Shown here piece by piece: positions 32,278-39,518 of a DNA stretch of 39,518 nt. Source of the stretch: SABI01 sp963676605 (lineage in GTDB: Bacteria; Spirochaetota; Spirochaetia; Sphaerochaetales; Sphaerochaetaceae). Below the pieces are notes generated by a model. The model did not search any database. It saw nothing but the letters and a program-made list of their open reading frames with translations, and was not told the DNA's origin. The stretch spans positions 1 to 39,518 of the forward strand of contig CAXXSP010000016.1 of NCBI GenBank assembly GCA_963676605.2, given 5' to 3'. Within the stretch, counting starts at the first letter, position 1. Every line of letters begins with the position of its first letter. The position numbers were made by a program, and so were the translations under genes.

Positions 32278-33488
32278 TATGCGAACTCCGTTGCGGTGAT
32301 AATCATGAGAAATGAAGGAGCATGCATCTGTACGGCGTCTACTTTCTCTTTCAGTGCGAGAAGATTCTTTGCCGCGGAGTCTATCTGATGAGCACCAAGC
32401 TTTACTTCTACGGCAGCCCAGCGACCATCCTGAAGATGAATGATGGCGTCAGCTTCCAGGCCACTGCTATCTCGATAATGGAAGATACGCCCGCCCAATG
32501 CCTGTGCATACACCCGCAGGTCGCGGATAACGAGTGATTCAAAGAGCAATCCGAACGTGTTAGGATCATAGATCAGGTCACGGGGAAAAGCCTCCAGAAA
32601 ATAGGCGGCAATTGCAGGATCGATGAAATGATTCGTCTCGGAGACCCTGACCGTCGTTTTTGATCTCAGCTTCGGACTCCAGGCAGGGAGATCATCTATG
32701 ACATACAGTTTGCGTAATGCAGAAAGGTAAGAGTCTAAAGTATTCATATGAATACTTTCATCATTTTTTGATACGTCAGCGAGCATCGTTGTCTTTGTCG
32801 CCTGAGTCGCAGTATGCCTTGCATATGACCTGAGGACTGCCCGTACCTTTCGTTCGTCACGCGGAACTCCATCAACAGATGTAATATCAGTTCTGGCGAT
32901 GGCATCGCAATACCCTGATATCTGCCGGTGAACTATCCGGTCAGTTTTTCCCATCGTTCCAGGCCATCCACCTCTCACGATAAGACGGGCATAATCTTCA
33001 AGCTTCAGCAACGACCGAGCTCCTCTGAATTCCGGAAATTCAAAGAGCGTATTCAGGCTCACAGACCCATTGGAATCCAGCGATTCAAAGAGGCTCATGG
33101 TGTACATCTTCATTCTCGACAGACGTCCTGCTCCCGAGTGTTTAATTCTGGTCTCGTCTACAGAGGTTGAACCGGTGAGAATATACAACCCCGTCGCCCC
33201 CCGACTATCAACATCATGCCTGACTGCATCCCATAACTGCGGTGCCATCTGCCATTCATCGATCAATCGCGGATTATCTCCTTCGAGTAGCAATGATGGA
33301 CGTAATGCTGCCAATTGCAGGTAGGCTTCCTGATTATCGGGAGACTGCAGACTGAGCGTGCTTTTCGCAATCTGTTTTGCAGTTGTTGTTTTCCCGCACC
33401 ACTTGGGACCTTCAATCACTACTGCACCGAACGCCTCGAGTTCTTCTATAATCAATTGGTCCATGATCCTCGGCATATATGATTCCAT
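32226..33488 (-). CDS. DUF4143/AAA_14-type ATPase
   Basis: 420 residues. N-terminal AAA domain with Walker A IEGPKWCGKTTTA (about residue 28) and a GSTS-containing segment (LYILTGSTS); the C-terminal part has the nuclease-like DUF4143 segment (FGLLFESLVIRDLRVYAQ, SSGLEADAIIHL, WAAVEVKLG). Such proteins occur in mobile, defence-like or host-interaction contexts, and the biochemical role is unclear. I chose 33488 because a GAGGGTGAAGGT ribosome binding site precedes it; the frame is open to 33521. The 3' end runs into the truncated partner gene. Confidence 0.85.
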   Translation of the reverse strand: MESYMPRIMDQLIIEELEAFGAVVIEGPKWCGKTTTAKQIAKSTLSLQSPDNQEAYLQLAALRPSLLLEGDNPRLIDEWQMAPQLWDAVRHDVDSRGATGLYILTGSTSVDETRIKHSGAGRLSRMKMYTMSLFESLDSNGSVSLNTLFEFPEFRGARSLLKLEDYARLIVRGGWPGTMGKTDRIVHRQISGYCDAIARTDITSVDGVPRDERKVRAVLRSYARHTATQATKTTMLADVSKNDESIHMNTLDSYLSALRKLYVIDDLPAWSPKLRSKTTVRVSETNHFIDPAIAAYFLEAFPRDLIYDPNTFGLLFESLVIRDLRVYAQALGGRIFHYRDSSGLEADAIIHLQDGRWAAVEVKLGAHQIDSAAKNLLALKEKVDAVQMHAPSFLMIITATEFAYQREDGVCVVPLGCLKP

Positions 33489-33507
33489 ACCTTCACCCTC
33501 AAGTAAG

Positions 33508-33536
33508 ATAGTATCATGCAATGTGGGAATTGTCGA
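33508..33536 (-). promoter_or_regulatory. Promoter of the DUF4143 gene, with -35 inside the first repeat copy
   Basis: On the minus strand: TCGACA (33531-33536), 17-bp spacer, TACTAT (33508-33513). The -35 sits in the first repeat copy, which carries a G making TCGACA; the other copies read TCAACA. Transcription would start near 33501, just before the ribosome binding site. Confidence 0.5.
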
Positions 33537-33788
33537 GTCTTCAATGTGGGAATTGTTGAGTTTTCAATGTGGGAATTGTTGAGTTTTCAATGTGGGAATT
33601 GTTGAGTTTTCAATGTGGGAATTGTTGAGTTTTCAATGTGGGAATTGTTGAGTTTTCAATGTGGGAATTGTTGAGTTTTCAATGTGGGAATTGTTGAGTT
33701 TTCAATGTGGGAATTGTTGAGTTTTCAATGTGGGAATTGTTGAGTTTTCAATGTGGGAATTGTTGAGTTTTCAATGTGGGAATTGTTG
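33519..33788. repeat. 12-copy 23-bp tandem repeat
   Basis: Unit CAATGTGGGAATTGTTGAGTTTT, starting at 33519 and every 23 bases to 33772, with the last copy partial. The first copy differs (GTCGAGTCTT); the inner copies are identical as read. Each unit contains CAAT-N6-ATTG, a short dyad. There are no spacers, so it is not CRISPR. It lies just upstream of the DUF4143 gene on the minus strand. Confidence 0.9.
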
Positions 33789-34230
33789 TTTTTGAAAAAA
33801 ATACCGAATTTTGACTTTCGTCAATGCCCCTTTTCTCCAACCTCCTTCTATTGGTGCTAGAAGAAGTCAGCTATAATACAGAGATTACATAAAAAAAACG
33901 TAGCCGTCCTGGTGGAAGTCTCTCCTCTCGTGGTGGTTCTCGATGCAGGTATCGCGTATGGAGTGATTCATTCCTCTCTCATTTATTTGAGACGATTCAG
34001 GCGCTAGCCGCTCAGAGAGGACTATCCACAGTGGAAATTCTTCTCATATTGATCATCATCGTAACAGATCTGCATGATATCTCGGGATGGACGTGATCAA
34101 GGTTACAGACCACACGAAGTTCTCTATTTCAATTCCGATAGATAAGACTTCCAAAAGTCCGTTCTATACGGAGCAGGGTCGTCATCGGACGATTAGAAAG
34201 GCCTCCCTTTTTCAGGAATGGCCTTCTACA
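33789..34230. other. Non-coding region between repeat array and tRNA-like relic
   Basis: No gene supported. Short open frames exist (for example around 33900-34010 and the + strand frame from 34087), but none has a ribosome binding site or family resemblance. A weak hairpin at 34198-34225 follows the tRNA-like sequence on the minus strand. Confidence 0.45.
34198..34225 (-). terminator. Hairpin after the tRNA-like sequence
   Basis: On the minus strand AAGGCC pairs with GGCCTT across a 16-base interior that can extend pairing (TCCT with AGGGA), followed by TCTAATC. It resembles a weak terminator for a former tRNA gene or for the HD-GYP gene. Confidence 0.4.
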
Positions 34231-34231
34231 T

Positions 34232-34290
34232 CCGTCGGAATCGGGTTTGAACCAACGACTATCACCCTGTCAGGGGTGTATGCGCTACCG
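34232..34290 (-). pseudogene. tRNA-Val-like fragment, apparently non-functional
   Basis: The minus strand reads GGTAGCGCATACACCCC, TGACAGGGTG, then GTCGTTGGTTCAAACCCGAT: a D-arm end, an anticodon-like TGAC, and a T-arm (GGTTCAAACC). The anticodon stem pairs only with a 6-base loop. The 3' strand of the acceptor (TCCGACG) has no CGTCGGA partner upstream. It is therefore likely a decayed tRNA 3' part or a relic of integration. Its T-stem differs from the intact tRNA-Val nearby, so it is not a copy of that gene. Confidence 0.5.
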
Positions 34291-34328
34291 ATCACCTTGC
34301 GGTTCTTAGTATGTGATACACAGAAAAC

Positions 34329-35567
34329 CTATATGGTATCGTGTTGGGATACCTTCTGTTTTTCTTTTTCCAATAATGCAAATATCTCATCAATATTGGC
34401 CTCAATGACGGCATAGACCTCAGGATCCAGTTTCTCAGGTGTATATTCCTGTAATATCCGGAGGGCTTCTTCCTTATTGAAATGCTTTCTGTATGGTCTG
34501 TCTTCCGTCAGCGCGGAGAAGATATCAGCAAAAGCGAGAATATCCATTTCCCTGCGGAACAGCATGGAACTGATACTCATGGGATACCCGGACTGGTCTC
34601 TTTTCTCATGATGGCTGCTTGCCCACTGAGCTATATTCTCAAAACCTTCAAGTGACCCGAGAATCAGAGAAGTATAGAGGGCATGAAGTCTCATCTGCTC
34701 TTCTTCTGTGTCTGTCAGGGCATCGGGTTTATCAAGTATTTCCGAGGGGATACCTATTTTACCTATATCATGCAGCAGCCCGGCTATCTCCAGCTCAAAA
34801 CAGGTTTTCTCATCAAGTCCCATGAGTTCGCCTAATCTTTTAGCTGTCACCCCCACAGATTGAGAGTGAGAGAGGGTCCAGGGACTCTTGAAGTCGACGA
34901 TCCGTGAAAATACCAGAGCAAGATCTCTTATATCCTTCATATCTATAGAAACAAACTCATCACTTAGATTGTTGATCAGGAGTTCATGGAAGGAAGATTG
35001 ATTGATACTGAGCCAGAAGTTAGAGGAGGAAGTAACCTCTTTGAATGTTTCTTTCAAGAATGGGGCAAATACTGTTCCGAACCGTTCCATGATCTTCTCA
35101 GTTATTTCAGGAACTTTAGTGCGGTCATCTCCGCTGAGAGTATAGAGAACATCAATTCTGTCAGCGAGATGGAGGAAATAACATTCCCTGGGTACATCCT
35201 TTTCATGAATCCTGCCCGAAATCACATCTTCATACTTAATATGATGGTGTCTGATGATTCTGCTGATATGCTTAAAAGGTGCAAACCCCTCTAAAATCTG
35301 CTCTCCCAGTTTTTCATGGGGTTCAGGAGTTTCAACATCAAGTTCCAGCAGTTTATCCCGCTCATTCACATACATCGCTCCGATATCGTGCAGTGATGCC
35401 GCTAAGACGAGACTTCTCAGTTCTTCCACCGGAAGTTTAAAATGATTCGCCAGGTGATAGGAAATGATCGCAGTTCTCCGATGGTGGTCTTTTAGAAGGT
35501 AATTATAAAGATCTATTGATTTTATTAAAGAAACCAATATTTTCTTGACTGATATGTTCTGCTCCAC
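34329..35567 (-). CDS. HD/HD-GYP dual-domain protein, likely c-di-GMP phosphodiesterase
   Basis: 412 residues with two HD domains. The N-terminal HD (about 25-135; HRRTAIISYH, ASLHDIGAMYV) is followed by a C-terminal HD-GYP domain (from about 235: LSHSQSVGVTAKRLGEL, LLHDIGKIGIP, HHEKRDQSGYP). HD-GYP proteins hydrolyse c-di-GMP to GMP; the N-terminal HD may be regulatory. The start is a GTG (GTGGAGCAGAAC) with GAGG upstream. It may oppose the GGDEF protein 6 kb away. Confidence 0.83.
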   Translation of the reverse strand: MEQNISVKKILVSLIKSIDLYNYLLKDHHRRTAIISYHLANHFKLPVEELRSLVLAASLHDIGAMYVNERDKLLELDVETPEPHEKLGEQILEGFAPFKHISRIIRHHHIKYEDVISGRIHEKDVPRECYFLHLADRIDVLYTLSGDDRTKVPEITEKIMERFGTVFAPFLKETFKEVTSSSNFWLSINQSSFHELLINNLSDEFVSIDMKDIRDLALVFSRIVDFKSPWTLSHSQSVGVTAKRLGELMGLDEKTCFELEIAGLLHDIGKIGIPSEILDKPDALTDTEEEQMRLHALYTSLILGSLEGFENIAQWASSHHEKRDQSGYPMSISSMLFRREMDILAFADIFSALTEDRPYRKHFNKEEALRILQEYTPEKLDPEVYAVIEANIDEIFALLEKEKQKVSQHDTI

Positions 35568-35792
35568 TTCTCATGCCTCGTTCGCTTATAATAGCTAATG
35601 AACACCGAGCTGTCCATATCTTTATCGAAGGGCATGCAACAGCTGGTTTTTACATGAGAGGACACATACTCTGTAGCGTTTCAGTAGCTTGCAGTACCTC
35701 ATTCTCGAGATCATGGAAGCTTCTCGCTCATTGAGTGTGCAATTCTGATCCAGTTATTTCCGAAGAGCCAGGAGGAAGCCCAGATTAAAAGA
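35568..35792. other. Intergenic region with HD-GYP promoter
   Basis: No gene seen. It holds the HD-GYP promoter at 35588-35616 and, at the far end, the terminator of the tRNA gene. Confidence 0.5.
35588..35616 (-). promoter_or_regulatory. Candidate promoter of the HD-GYP gene
   Basis: On the minus strand: TGGACA (35611-35616), 17-bp spacer, TATTAT (35588-35593). The same -35 sequence occurs at the tRNA-Val promoter. Confidence 0.6.
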
Positions 35793-35793
35793 T

Positions 35794-35834
35794 AAAAAAA
35801 GCAACCTGCTTCCTTATTAGAAACACGTTGCTTT
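35794..35834 (-). terminator. Rho-independent terminator of tRNA-Val
   Basis: On the minus strand AAAGCAAC pairs with GTTGCTTT and is followed by a T-run. The first arm begins two bases after the tRNA 3' end. This is the best terminator in the window. Confidence 0.85.
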
Positions 35835-35835
35835 A

Positions 35836-35907
35836 TGGGCGATGCCAGGGTTGAACTGGCGACTTCCACCATGTCAAGGTGGCACTCTCCCACTGAGTTA
35901 ACCGCCC
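35836..35907 (-). tRNA. tRNA-Val(GAC)
   Basis: Acceptor GGGCGGT/ATCGCCC, D arm ACTC-AGTGGGA-GAGT, anticodon arm CCACC-TTGACAT-GGTGG with anticodon GAC, variable AAGTC, and T arm GCCAG-TTCAACC-CTGGC; all pair correctly. The discriminator base is A and the CCA end is not encoded, so it is added after transcription. A promoter lies upstream and a strong terminator follows. Confidence 0.92.
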
Positions 35908-35926
35908 GTCGCTTGATTGCTCTGGT

Positions 35927-35955
35927 ACTATACAAAAAATGAAAGGATGTGTCCA
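35927..35955 (-). promoter_or_regulatory. tRNA-Val promoter
   Basis: On the minus strand: TGGACA (35950-35955), 17-bp spacer, TATAGT (35927-35932), about 20 bases before the tRNA. Confidence 0.65.
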
Positions 35956-35991
35956 GTACCATTTTTCATTTCCCGGTTGTATACTGACTAT

Positions 35992-37482
35992 ATGGGTCAT
36001 GAAAAGTGTCTGGTACATACATCGATCGGATCTATCCGGGGGAAGATGGAGAAAGGGGTATGCTCGTACAAGGGCGTCCCGTATGCTCTACCGCTGTCTC
36101 GTGATACGCTTTTTTCACCTCCGGTTGAAGTAACCTCCTATCCTTTTACCATTGATGCTACACGGTATGGTGAAATCCCGTTCCAGCGTCAGATGATACG
36201 GCGTGAGGTAGGGTATGAATCCCTGAACCTGAATATCTGGGTTCCTGAAGGAGACCAGAAAGATCTTCCGGTGTTCTTCTTCGTACATGGGGGCTCGTTC
36301 TTCCATGGTTCCGGGAGTGAATCTCTCTATAACGGAGCAAATCTCTGCAGAAGCATCGATGTTATTACAGTCACTATAAACTACAGGGTCGGAGTTTTCG
36401 GTTTCCTTGATTTTTCTTCCCTTGATCCTTCCTTCTCTTCAAACAACGGAGTTCGGGATGTCCTGTGTGCTCTCTCGTGGGTACATCACCACATAGAATC
36501 CTTCGGGGGCGATAGTGAGAATATCACCCTGGCAGGGCAGTCTGCAGGAGGAACCCTTGTTTCAGCTCTTTTAGGCATTCCTGCTGCGCGGGGTCTGTTT
36601 AGACGGGCACTGATCATGAGCGGCGGACCAACTCAGCTGCAGACGAACTCTGAATGTACTGAAAGAAGCAGACAATTTCTTGAGTTTGCTTCCATTTCGT
36701 CTGCCGACCAGCTGCTTTCGATTGAGCCGAGGGAACTAAGGATCATTCAGAAGAACTTTATGAAACATCTTGGTCTCGGTTCTGCGACCTTCAGAATTAC
36801 TGTAGATGGCAAACTTATTGATATTCCTCCTATTGCAGCGGCACAGAAGGGGAGAATTCGGGGTGTGCCTATTGTGATCGGTACGACTGAGTCTGAGATG
36901 GGATTTCTTGCGATCAAGGGATTGTCGCGGTTTATCAACGTGGAAAAGATAGTTCAGGAGGGGCTGCAGGCGGAGAGCGAGGATTTTATTGATGAGCTGA
37001 AGGATCTGTATGCTCTCTTGTACGGTGAGCATCGGGTGATTCCCATGCTGTACACCGATCTTATCTTCAAGATCTCGAGTATCTGGTTTGCAGAGGCCTT
37101 GAAGAAATGGAATGATGTGCATCTCTACCGGTTCGATTTTGAGACGGTTGCTCTGAAGATGAACTCTTTACATGCGATTCATTCCACCGATCTTCCGTAT
37201 CTCTTCGGCAATTTCTCTTCTGCGATAGTCCGACCGATGTTCCTTCTTCAGTATGACATGGAGAGTGTTCATCAGGTATCACGGACGATACAGCAGGACC
37301 TGAACAGTTTTATGAGGGGAGAAGGCGATGAGCGATGGCTGCCTCTTGCAGGCTCCGGGCTCACAGCCATGTGTTACGGTGAGACTTCGAAGCCGGGAGA
37401 GATGATTCCTCCAGAGCTTGCTGAATTGTATACCCGGTCGCTCTATTACAGGAGAGCTCATGATTTTCAACAATTTTCTTAA
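35992..37482 (+). CDS. Type-B carboxylesterase (para-nitrobenzyl esterase family)
   Basis: About 496 residues of the alpha/beta-hydrolase carboxylesterase type B family. Visible are the oxyanion-hole region FFVHGGSFFHGSG, the nucleophile Ser in LAGQSAGG, a Glu in IGTTESEMGF, and the His in LHAIHSTDLPYLFG. The start at 35992 keeps the conserved VHTSIGSIRG beginning; upstream in-frame starts are not family-like. No ribosome binding site is visible, and a TATACT at 35980-35985 lies only six bases ahead, hinting at a leaderless transcript. It cleaves an unknown ester; no export signal is seen, so it is probably cytoplasmic. Confidence 0.85.
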   Translation: MGHEKCLVHTSIGSIRGKMEKGVCSYKGVPYALPLSRDTLFSPPVEVTSYPFTIDATRYGEIPFQRQMIRREVGYESLNLNIWVPEGDQKDLPVFFFVHGGSFFHGSGSESLYNGANLCRSIDVITVTINYRVGVFGFLDFSSLDPSFSSNNGVRDVLCALSWVHHHIESFGGDSENITLAGQSAGGTLVSALLGIPAARGLFRRALIMSGGPTQLQTNSECTERSRQFLEFASISSADQLLSIEPRELRIIQKNFMKHLGLGSATFRITVDGKLIDIPPIAAAQKGRIRGVPIVIGTTESEMGFLAIKGLSRFINVEKIVQEGLQAESEDFIDELKDLYALLYGEHRVIPMLYTDLIFKISSIWFAEALKKWNDVHLYRFDFETVALKMNSLHAIHSTDLPYLFGNFSSAIVRPMFLLQYDMESVHQVSRTIQQDLNSFMRGEGDERWLPLAGSGLTAMCYGETSKPGEMIPPELAELYTRSLYYRRAHDFQQFS

Positions 37483-37538
37483 TTTACCGGTGAGGAGGGT
37501 ACTCATTCGTTGCATATGAAGGTATAAAGGGTAGAGGT

Positions 37539-38813
37539 ATGTGTAAATCGTGTAGATTCATTCTCGTGGTTCTTCCACTTCTTCTTTTTCTTCTAACTTC
37601 ATGTACTTCTACAGCCAGGCTTGAGCGGTATGAAGAAGAATATAGCAATTCCTCACAGTTTTTCGATGAACAGGGATATCCTCTGGTATCGACAGGTGTT
37701 CCTGAGTTTTTCTATGACGGAAGGTCCTGGAAAGCCGAGGTCCTGAAACTCATCGATCAGAGTGAAGAGAGTATCCTGGTAAGCACGTTCCTCGGAAATG
37801 AACACTTCTCCACCGATGAGATCTGGCAGGCACTCAAGAGAAAGGCCGACAGCGGGGTCGATGTCTATATCACCCTCGATGCATCCTCTCAGGTGCAGGA
37901 AGTCCCGCAATCTCCCGAACGGGTGAGATCAGCGCTCTTCATGCTCAGGGAAATGGGCATGAAGGTGGTGGAGTATAATCCGTTCAGTGTGAGTCATGGT
38001 CTGTTCATACCGGGCTTATTCGATCGGGATCACCGCAAGTTCTTTGTCTTCGACTCCCACCTTGTCGCACTCGGAGGGATCAATATCAACCACACGAGCA
38101 TCTATTACCCTGAGGGAAGAGGGCATATCGACCTGATGGGAGTCCTCGAATCTCCTGAGCTCGCAGAGCTCCTTACCGATTCATTCATCGATGTTTACAA
38201 TAAGTATACACCTTTCAGGATAGGGAAAGACGATATCTGGAAAGACTCCGAAGAGACGGAAACCCTGCATCAGGCATATGTGTTCAACCAGTTCTATCAG
38301 GAGGGGAATGCTGTCAGTGACCTGTTTGATGCCTTTGCATTCGTCCCTGAGGATGAGATATGGATGGTTCAGGGATACACCTTTCTTACCCCGGCCCTGG
38401 GTGACAGAATTAAGTACCTGACTGACGAAGGGGTGAAAGTGCATGTGATCCTTTCTGAGAACGGGAGCAAGGATAAATATATCAAAGCAGCGCTGTACAG
38501 CGTAAAACCGCTGCTGGATGCAGGTGCGGAGGTCTACTTGTTTGACTCTCCTGATGACGCTTTCCTCCATCAGAAACTGATAGTAGCCGACGGCCGGTAT
38601 GTCACCTTTGGAAGTGCAAACTATAATTTCAGAAGTGAGACGACCAGCAGGGAGCTGAATCTGTTCTATGATGATGCAGAGATCGCTGATGATCTGATGG
38701 ACTCCATACGGACACTTCTTCCGCATGCGAGAAAGATCGGCGAGGAAGAGGCCGAAGAGTGGAGAGGTTTCTCCTACTGGTTTCAGCACATGATCATGCA
38801 GGTATGGGGGTAG
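37539..38813 (+). CDS. Phospholipase D-like (cardiolipin-synthase-type) lipoprotein
   Basis: 424 residues. N-terminal lipoprotein signal (FILVVLPLLLFLLTSC) with lipobox cysteine, so it is likely anchored in the membrane outside the cytoplasm. It has two HKD motifs: DHRKFFVFDSHLVALGG (HxKx4D) and LHQKLIVADGRYVTFGSANY (HxKx4D). Proteins of this type transfer phosphatidyl groups (cardiolipin synthesis) or cleave phosphodiesters. The small exported gene starts five bases after its stop, so an operon is likely. A minimal AGAGG precedes the start. Confidence 0.87.
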   Translation: MCKSCRFILVVLPLLLFLLTSCTSTARLERYEEEYSNSSQFFDEQGYPLVSTGVPEFFYDGRSWKAEVLKLIDQSEESILVSTFLGNEHFSTDEIWQALKRKADSGVDVYITLDASSQVQEVPQSPERVRSALFMLREMGMKVVEYNPFSVSHGLFIPGLFDRDHRKFFVFDSHLVALGGININHTSIYYPEGRGHIDLMGVLESPELAELLTDSFIDVYNKYTPFRIGKDDIWKDSEETETLHQAYVFNQFYQEGNAVSDLFDAFAFVPEDEIWMVQGYTFLTPALGDRIKYLTDEGVKVHVILSENGSKDKYIKAALYSVKPLLDAGAEVYLFDSPDDAFLHQKLIVADGRYVTFGSANYNFRSETTSRELNLFYDDAEIADDLMDSIRTLLPHARKIGEEEAEEWRGFSYWFQHMIMQVWG

Positions 38814-38817
38814 CGGT

Positions 38818-39339
38818 ATGAAGAAGCTTCTCCTCTTCCTGGTTGTTTTCCTCTTTCTCTCTGTTTCTGTACATGCCGGCCCCTGGAGGGGCGGGTATGA
38901 GATAGGGGTAGGAGGCTTTGTTCATGAAGAGATGAGTGAAAGCAATACGCTCTCCCCCCGTCTCACAATGATTATCCAGAGCGGCCGGATTTCTCAGACG
39001 AGAATTCATATCGGAGGCAGTTTCTCAAATCCCCGGTACTCTCCCATCGACAGGTACCTTGAAACAGGTATCAGCTACTCCCTCCGTATCGCTGATACAA
39101 CTCCTCTTCAGAGATTTCTGATAGGGGAAGCGGCATGGGATGTGTCCATAGAGGCAGGCATGCTCTTAGTCCCTCTCGATAAGGAGAAGGCAAAGGCTCA
39201 TGTGTCAGTGTCTCCCTTTGTGCTCGATTTTGGAGAGAAGAGGGTCTCCATTGCTTCGCCCTCTCTGATCTATGATTTCGCCACCGGTACGTTCGGTTGG
39301 GGATTCACCGTGATGCGGATCACGCAGTTCATGTGGTAG
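38818..39339 (+). CDS. Small exported protein, possibly outer-membrane associated
   Basis: 173 residues with a signal peptide (MKKLLLFLVVFLFLSVSVHA). The rest has alternating hydrophobic and polar residues, repeated Gly/Ser-rich strands (RGGYEIGVGGFVHEE, ISYSLRI, SLIYDFATGTFGWGF) that look like beta-strands of an outer-membrane or periplasmic protein. No family is recognised. It lies four bases after the PLD-like gene and 8 bases before the next small gene, which also has a signal peptide. Confidence 0.65.
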   Translation: MKKLLLFLVVFLFLSVSVHAGPWRGGYEIGVGGFVHEEMSESNTLSPRLTMIIQSGRISQTRIHIGGSFSNPRYSPIDRYLETGISYSLRIADTTPLQRFLIGEAAWDVSIEAGMLLVPLDKEKAKAHVSVSPFVLDFGEKRVSIASPSLIYDFATGTFGWGFTVMRITQFMW

Positions 39340-39347
39340 GTGCAGGT

Positions 39348-39518
39348 ATGAAAAAGATCATCTGGATAACAGTCTGTCTCATCGTTTTTACCCTGGCCCT
39401 CCCTGCATCGATAGACATGGGAATATCTCTTTCTCCGATCAGCCAGATAGGAGGTGAAACGCTCCTTGATCAGGGATTGTATGTGAAGACAGGATTCCTT
39501 GCGTCACTGACACAGAGT
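39348..39518 (+). CDS. Exported protein, cut by the window end
   Basis: The visible 57 residues start with a signal peptide (MKKIIWITVCLIVFTLALPA) followed by SIDMGISLSPISQIGGET, with no stop before the window end. The likely product is exported and similar in style to the preceding protein, perhaps a paralogue. Function not recognisable. Confidence 0.6.
   Translation, partial: MKKIIWITVCLIVFTLALPASIDMGISLSPISQIGGETLLDQGLYVKTGFLASLTQS

Noticed and set aside
33519..33788. CRISPR array
   Set aside because: Copies of 23 bases follow each other directly with no spacers and no Cas genes are in the window; it is a plain tandem repeat.
28787..33800. Prophage or insertion sequence
   Set aside because: No integrase, transposase, phage structural gene or terminal inverted repeats were seen; the region is better described as an accessory island.
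34231..34310. Functional tRNA gene or direct att copy of tRNA-Val
   Set aside because: The acceptor 5' strand is missing, the anticodon loop is off by one base, and its T-stem is different from that of tRNA-Val at 35.8 kb.
34087..34416. Protein-coding gene on the + strand
   Set aside because: It runs over the tRNA-like sequence in antisense, contains the GFEPTT-type peptide typical of such frames, has no ribosome binding site and overlaps the HD-GYP gene.

Overview
The window reads as a chromosomal segment of a strictly anaerobic, fermentative bacterium. The [FeFe]-hydrogenase maturation set hydF-hydG-hydE and two oxygen-sensitive glycyl radical enzyme (GRE) systems show the anaerobic lifestyle directly. 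A spirochaete (Sphaerochaeta/Spirochaeta-like) is my best guess from the gene repertoire and the signal-peptide style of the sugar-binding protein (LFAQGAAEAEG), but no phylogenetic marker is present, so this is an inference.

Layout. (1) 0-4.7 kb: a winged-helix gene end, then a TM1266-type regulator and hydF, hydG, hydE on the + strand. hydF carries a one-base frameshift and HydG lacks one expected C-terminal cysteine. (2) 4.7-6.5 kb: an HD phosphohydrolase, a Phd/PIN toxin-antitoxin pair and an orphan ribbon-helix-helix protein. (3) 6.5-26.4 kb: a carbohydrate locus. A divergent AraC regulator faces an overlapping operon of GRE-1, its activase (frameshifted) and an unusual 613-residue ROK-like kinase. 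A ribose/xylose-type ABC importer follows on the - strand. A + strand operon then encodes a ROK kinase, GRE-2 (resembling E. coli YbiW/PflD) and a GMC flavoprotein. An opposing operon encodes a ribulose-phosphate-3-epimerase-like protein, a Gfo/Idh/MocA oxidoreductase, GRE activase 2 and a DeoR regulator. (4) 26.7-28.5 kb: a YgiN-like monooxygenase and a membrane GGDEF protein. (5) 28.8-33.8 kb: accessory DNA with an AbiE-type toxin-antitoxin pair, a fragment of a DUF4143-type ATPase gene, an AAA ATPase whose TOPRIM-like partner is cut off, an intact DUF4143 ATPase, and a 12-copy 23-bp tandem repeat just upstream of it. (6) 34.2-39.5 kb: a tRNA-like relic, an HD/HD-GYP protein, tRNA-Val(GAC), a type-B carboxylesterase, a PLD-like lipoprotein and two small exported proteins, the last cut by the window end.

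How it fits together. The importer brings in a sugar or sugar-like polyol; ROK kinases phosphorylate it; GMC and Gfo/Idh enzymes interconvert hydroxyl and keto groups; the GREs cleave C-O bonds by radical chemistry; the activases install the glycyl radicals; AraC and DeoR control expression. The GRE-2, ROK, GMC and Gfo/Idh set would suit anaerobic use of a 1,5-anhydrohexitol or related unusual sugar. That substrate is inferred by analogy and is the main hypothesis to test.
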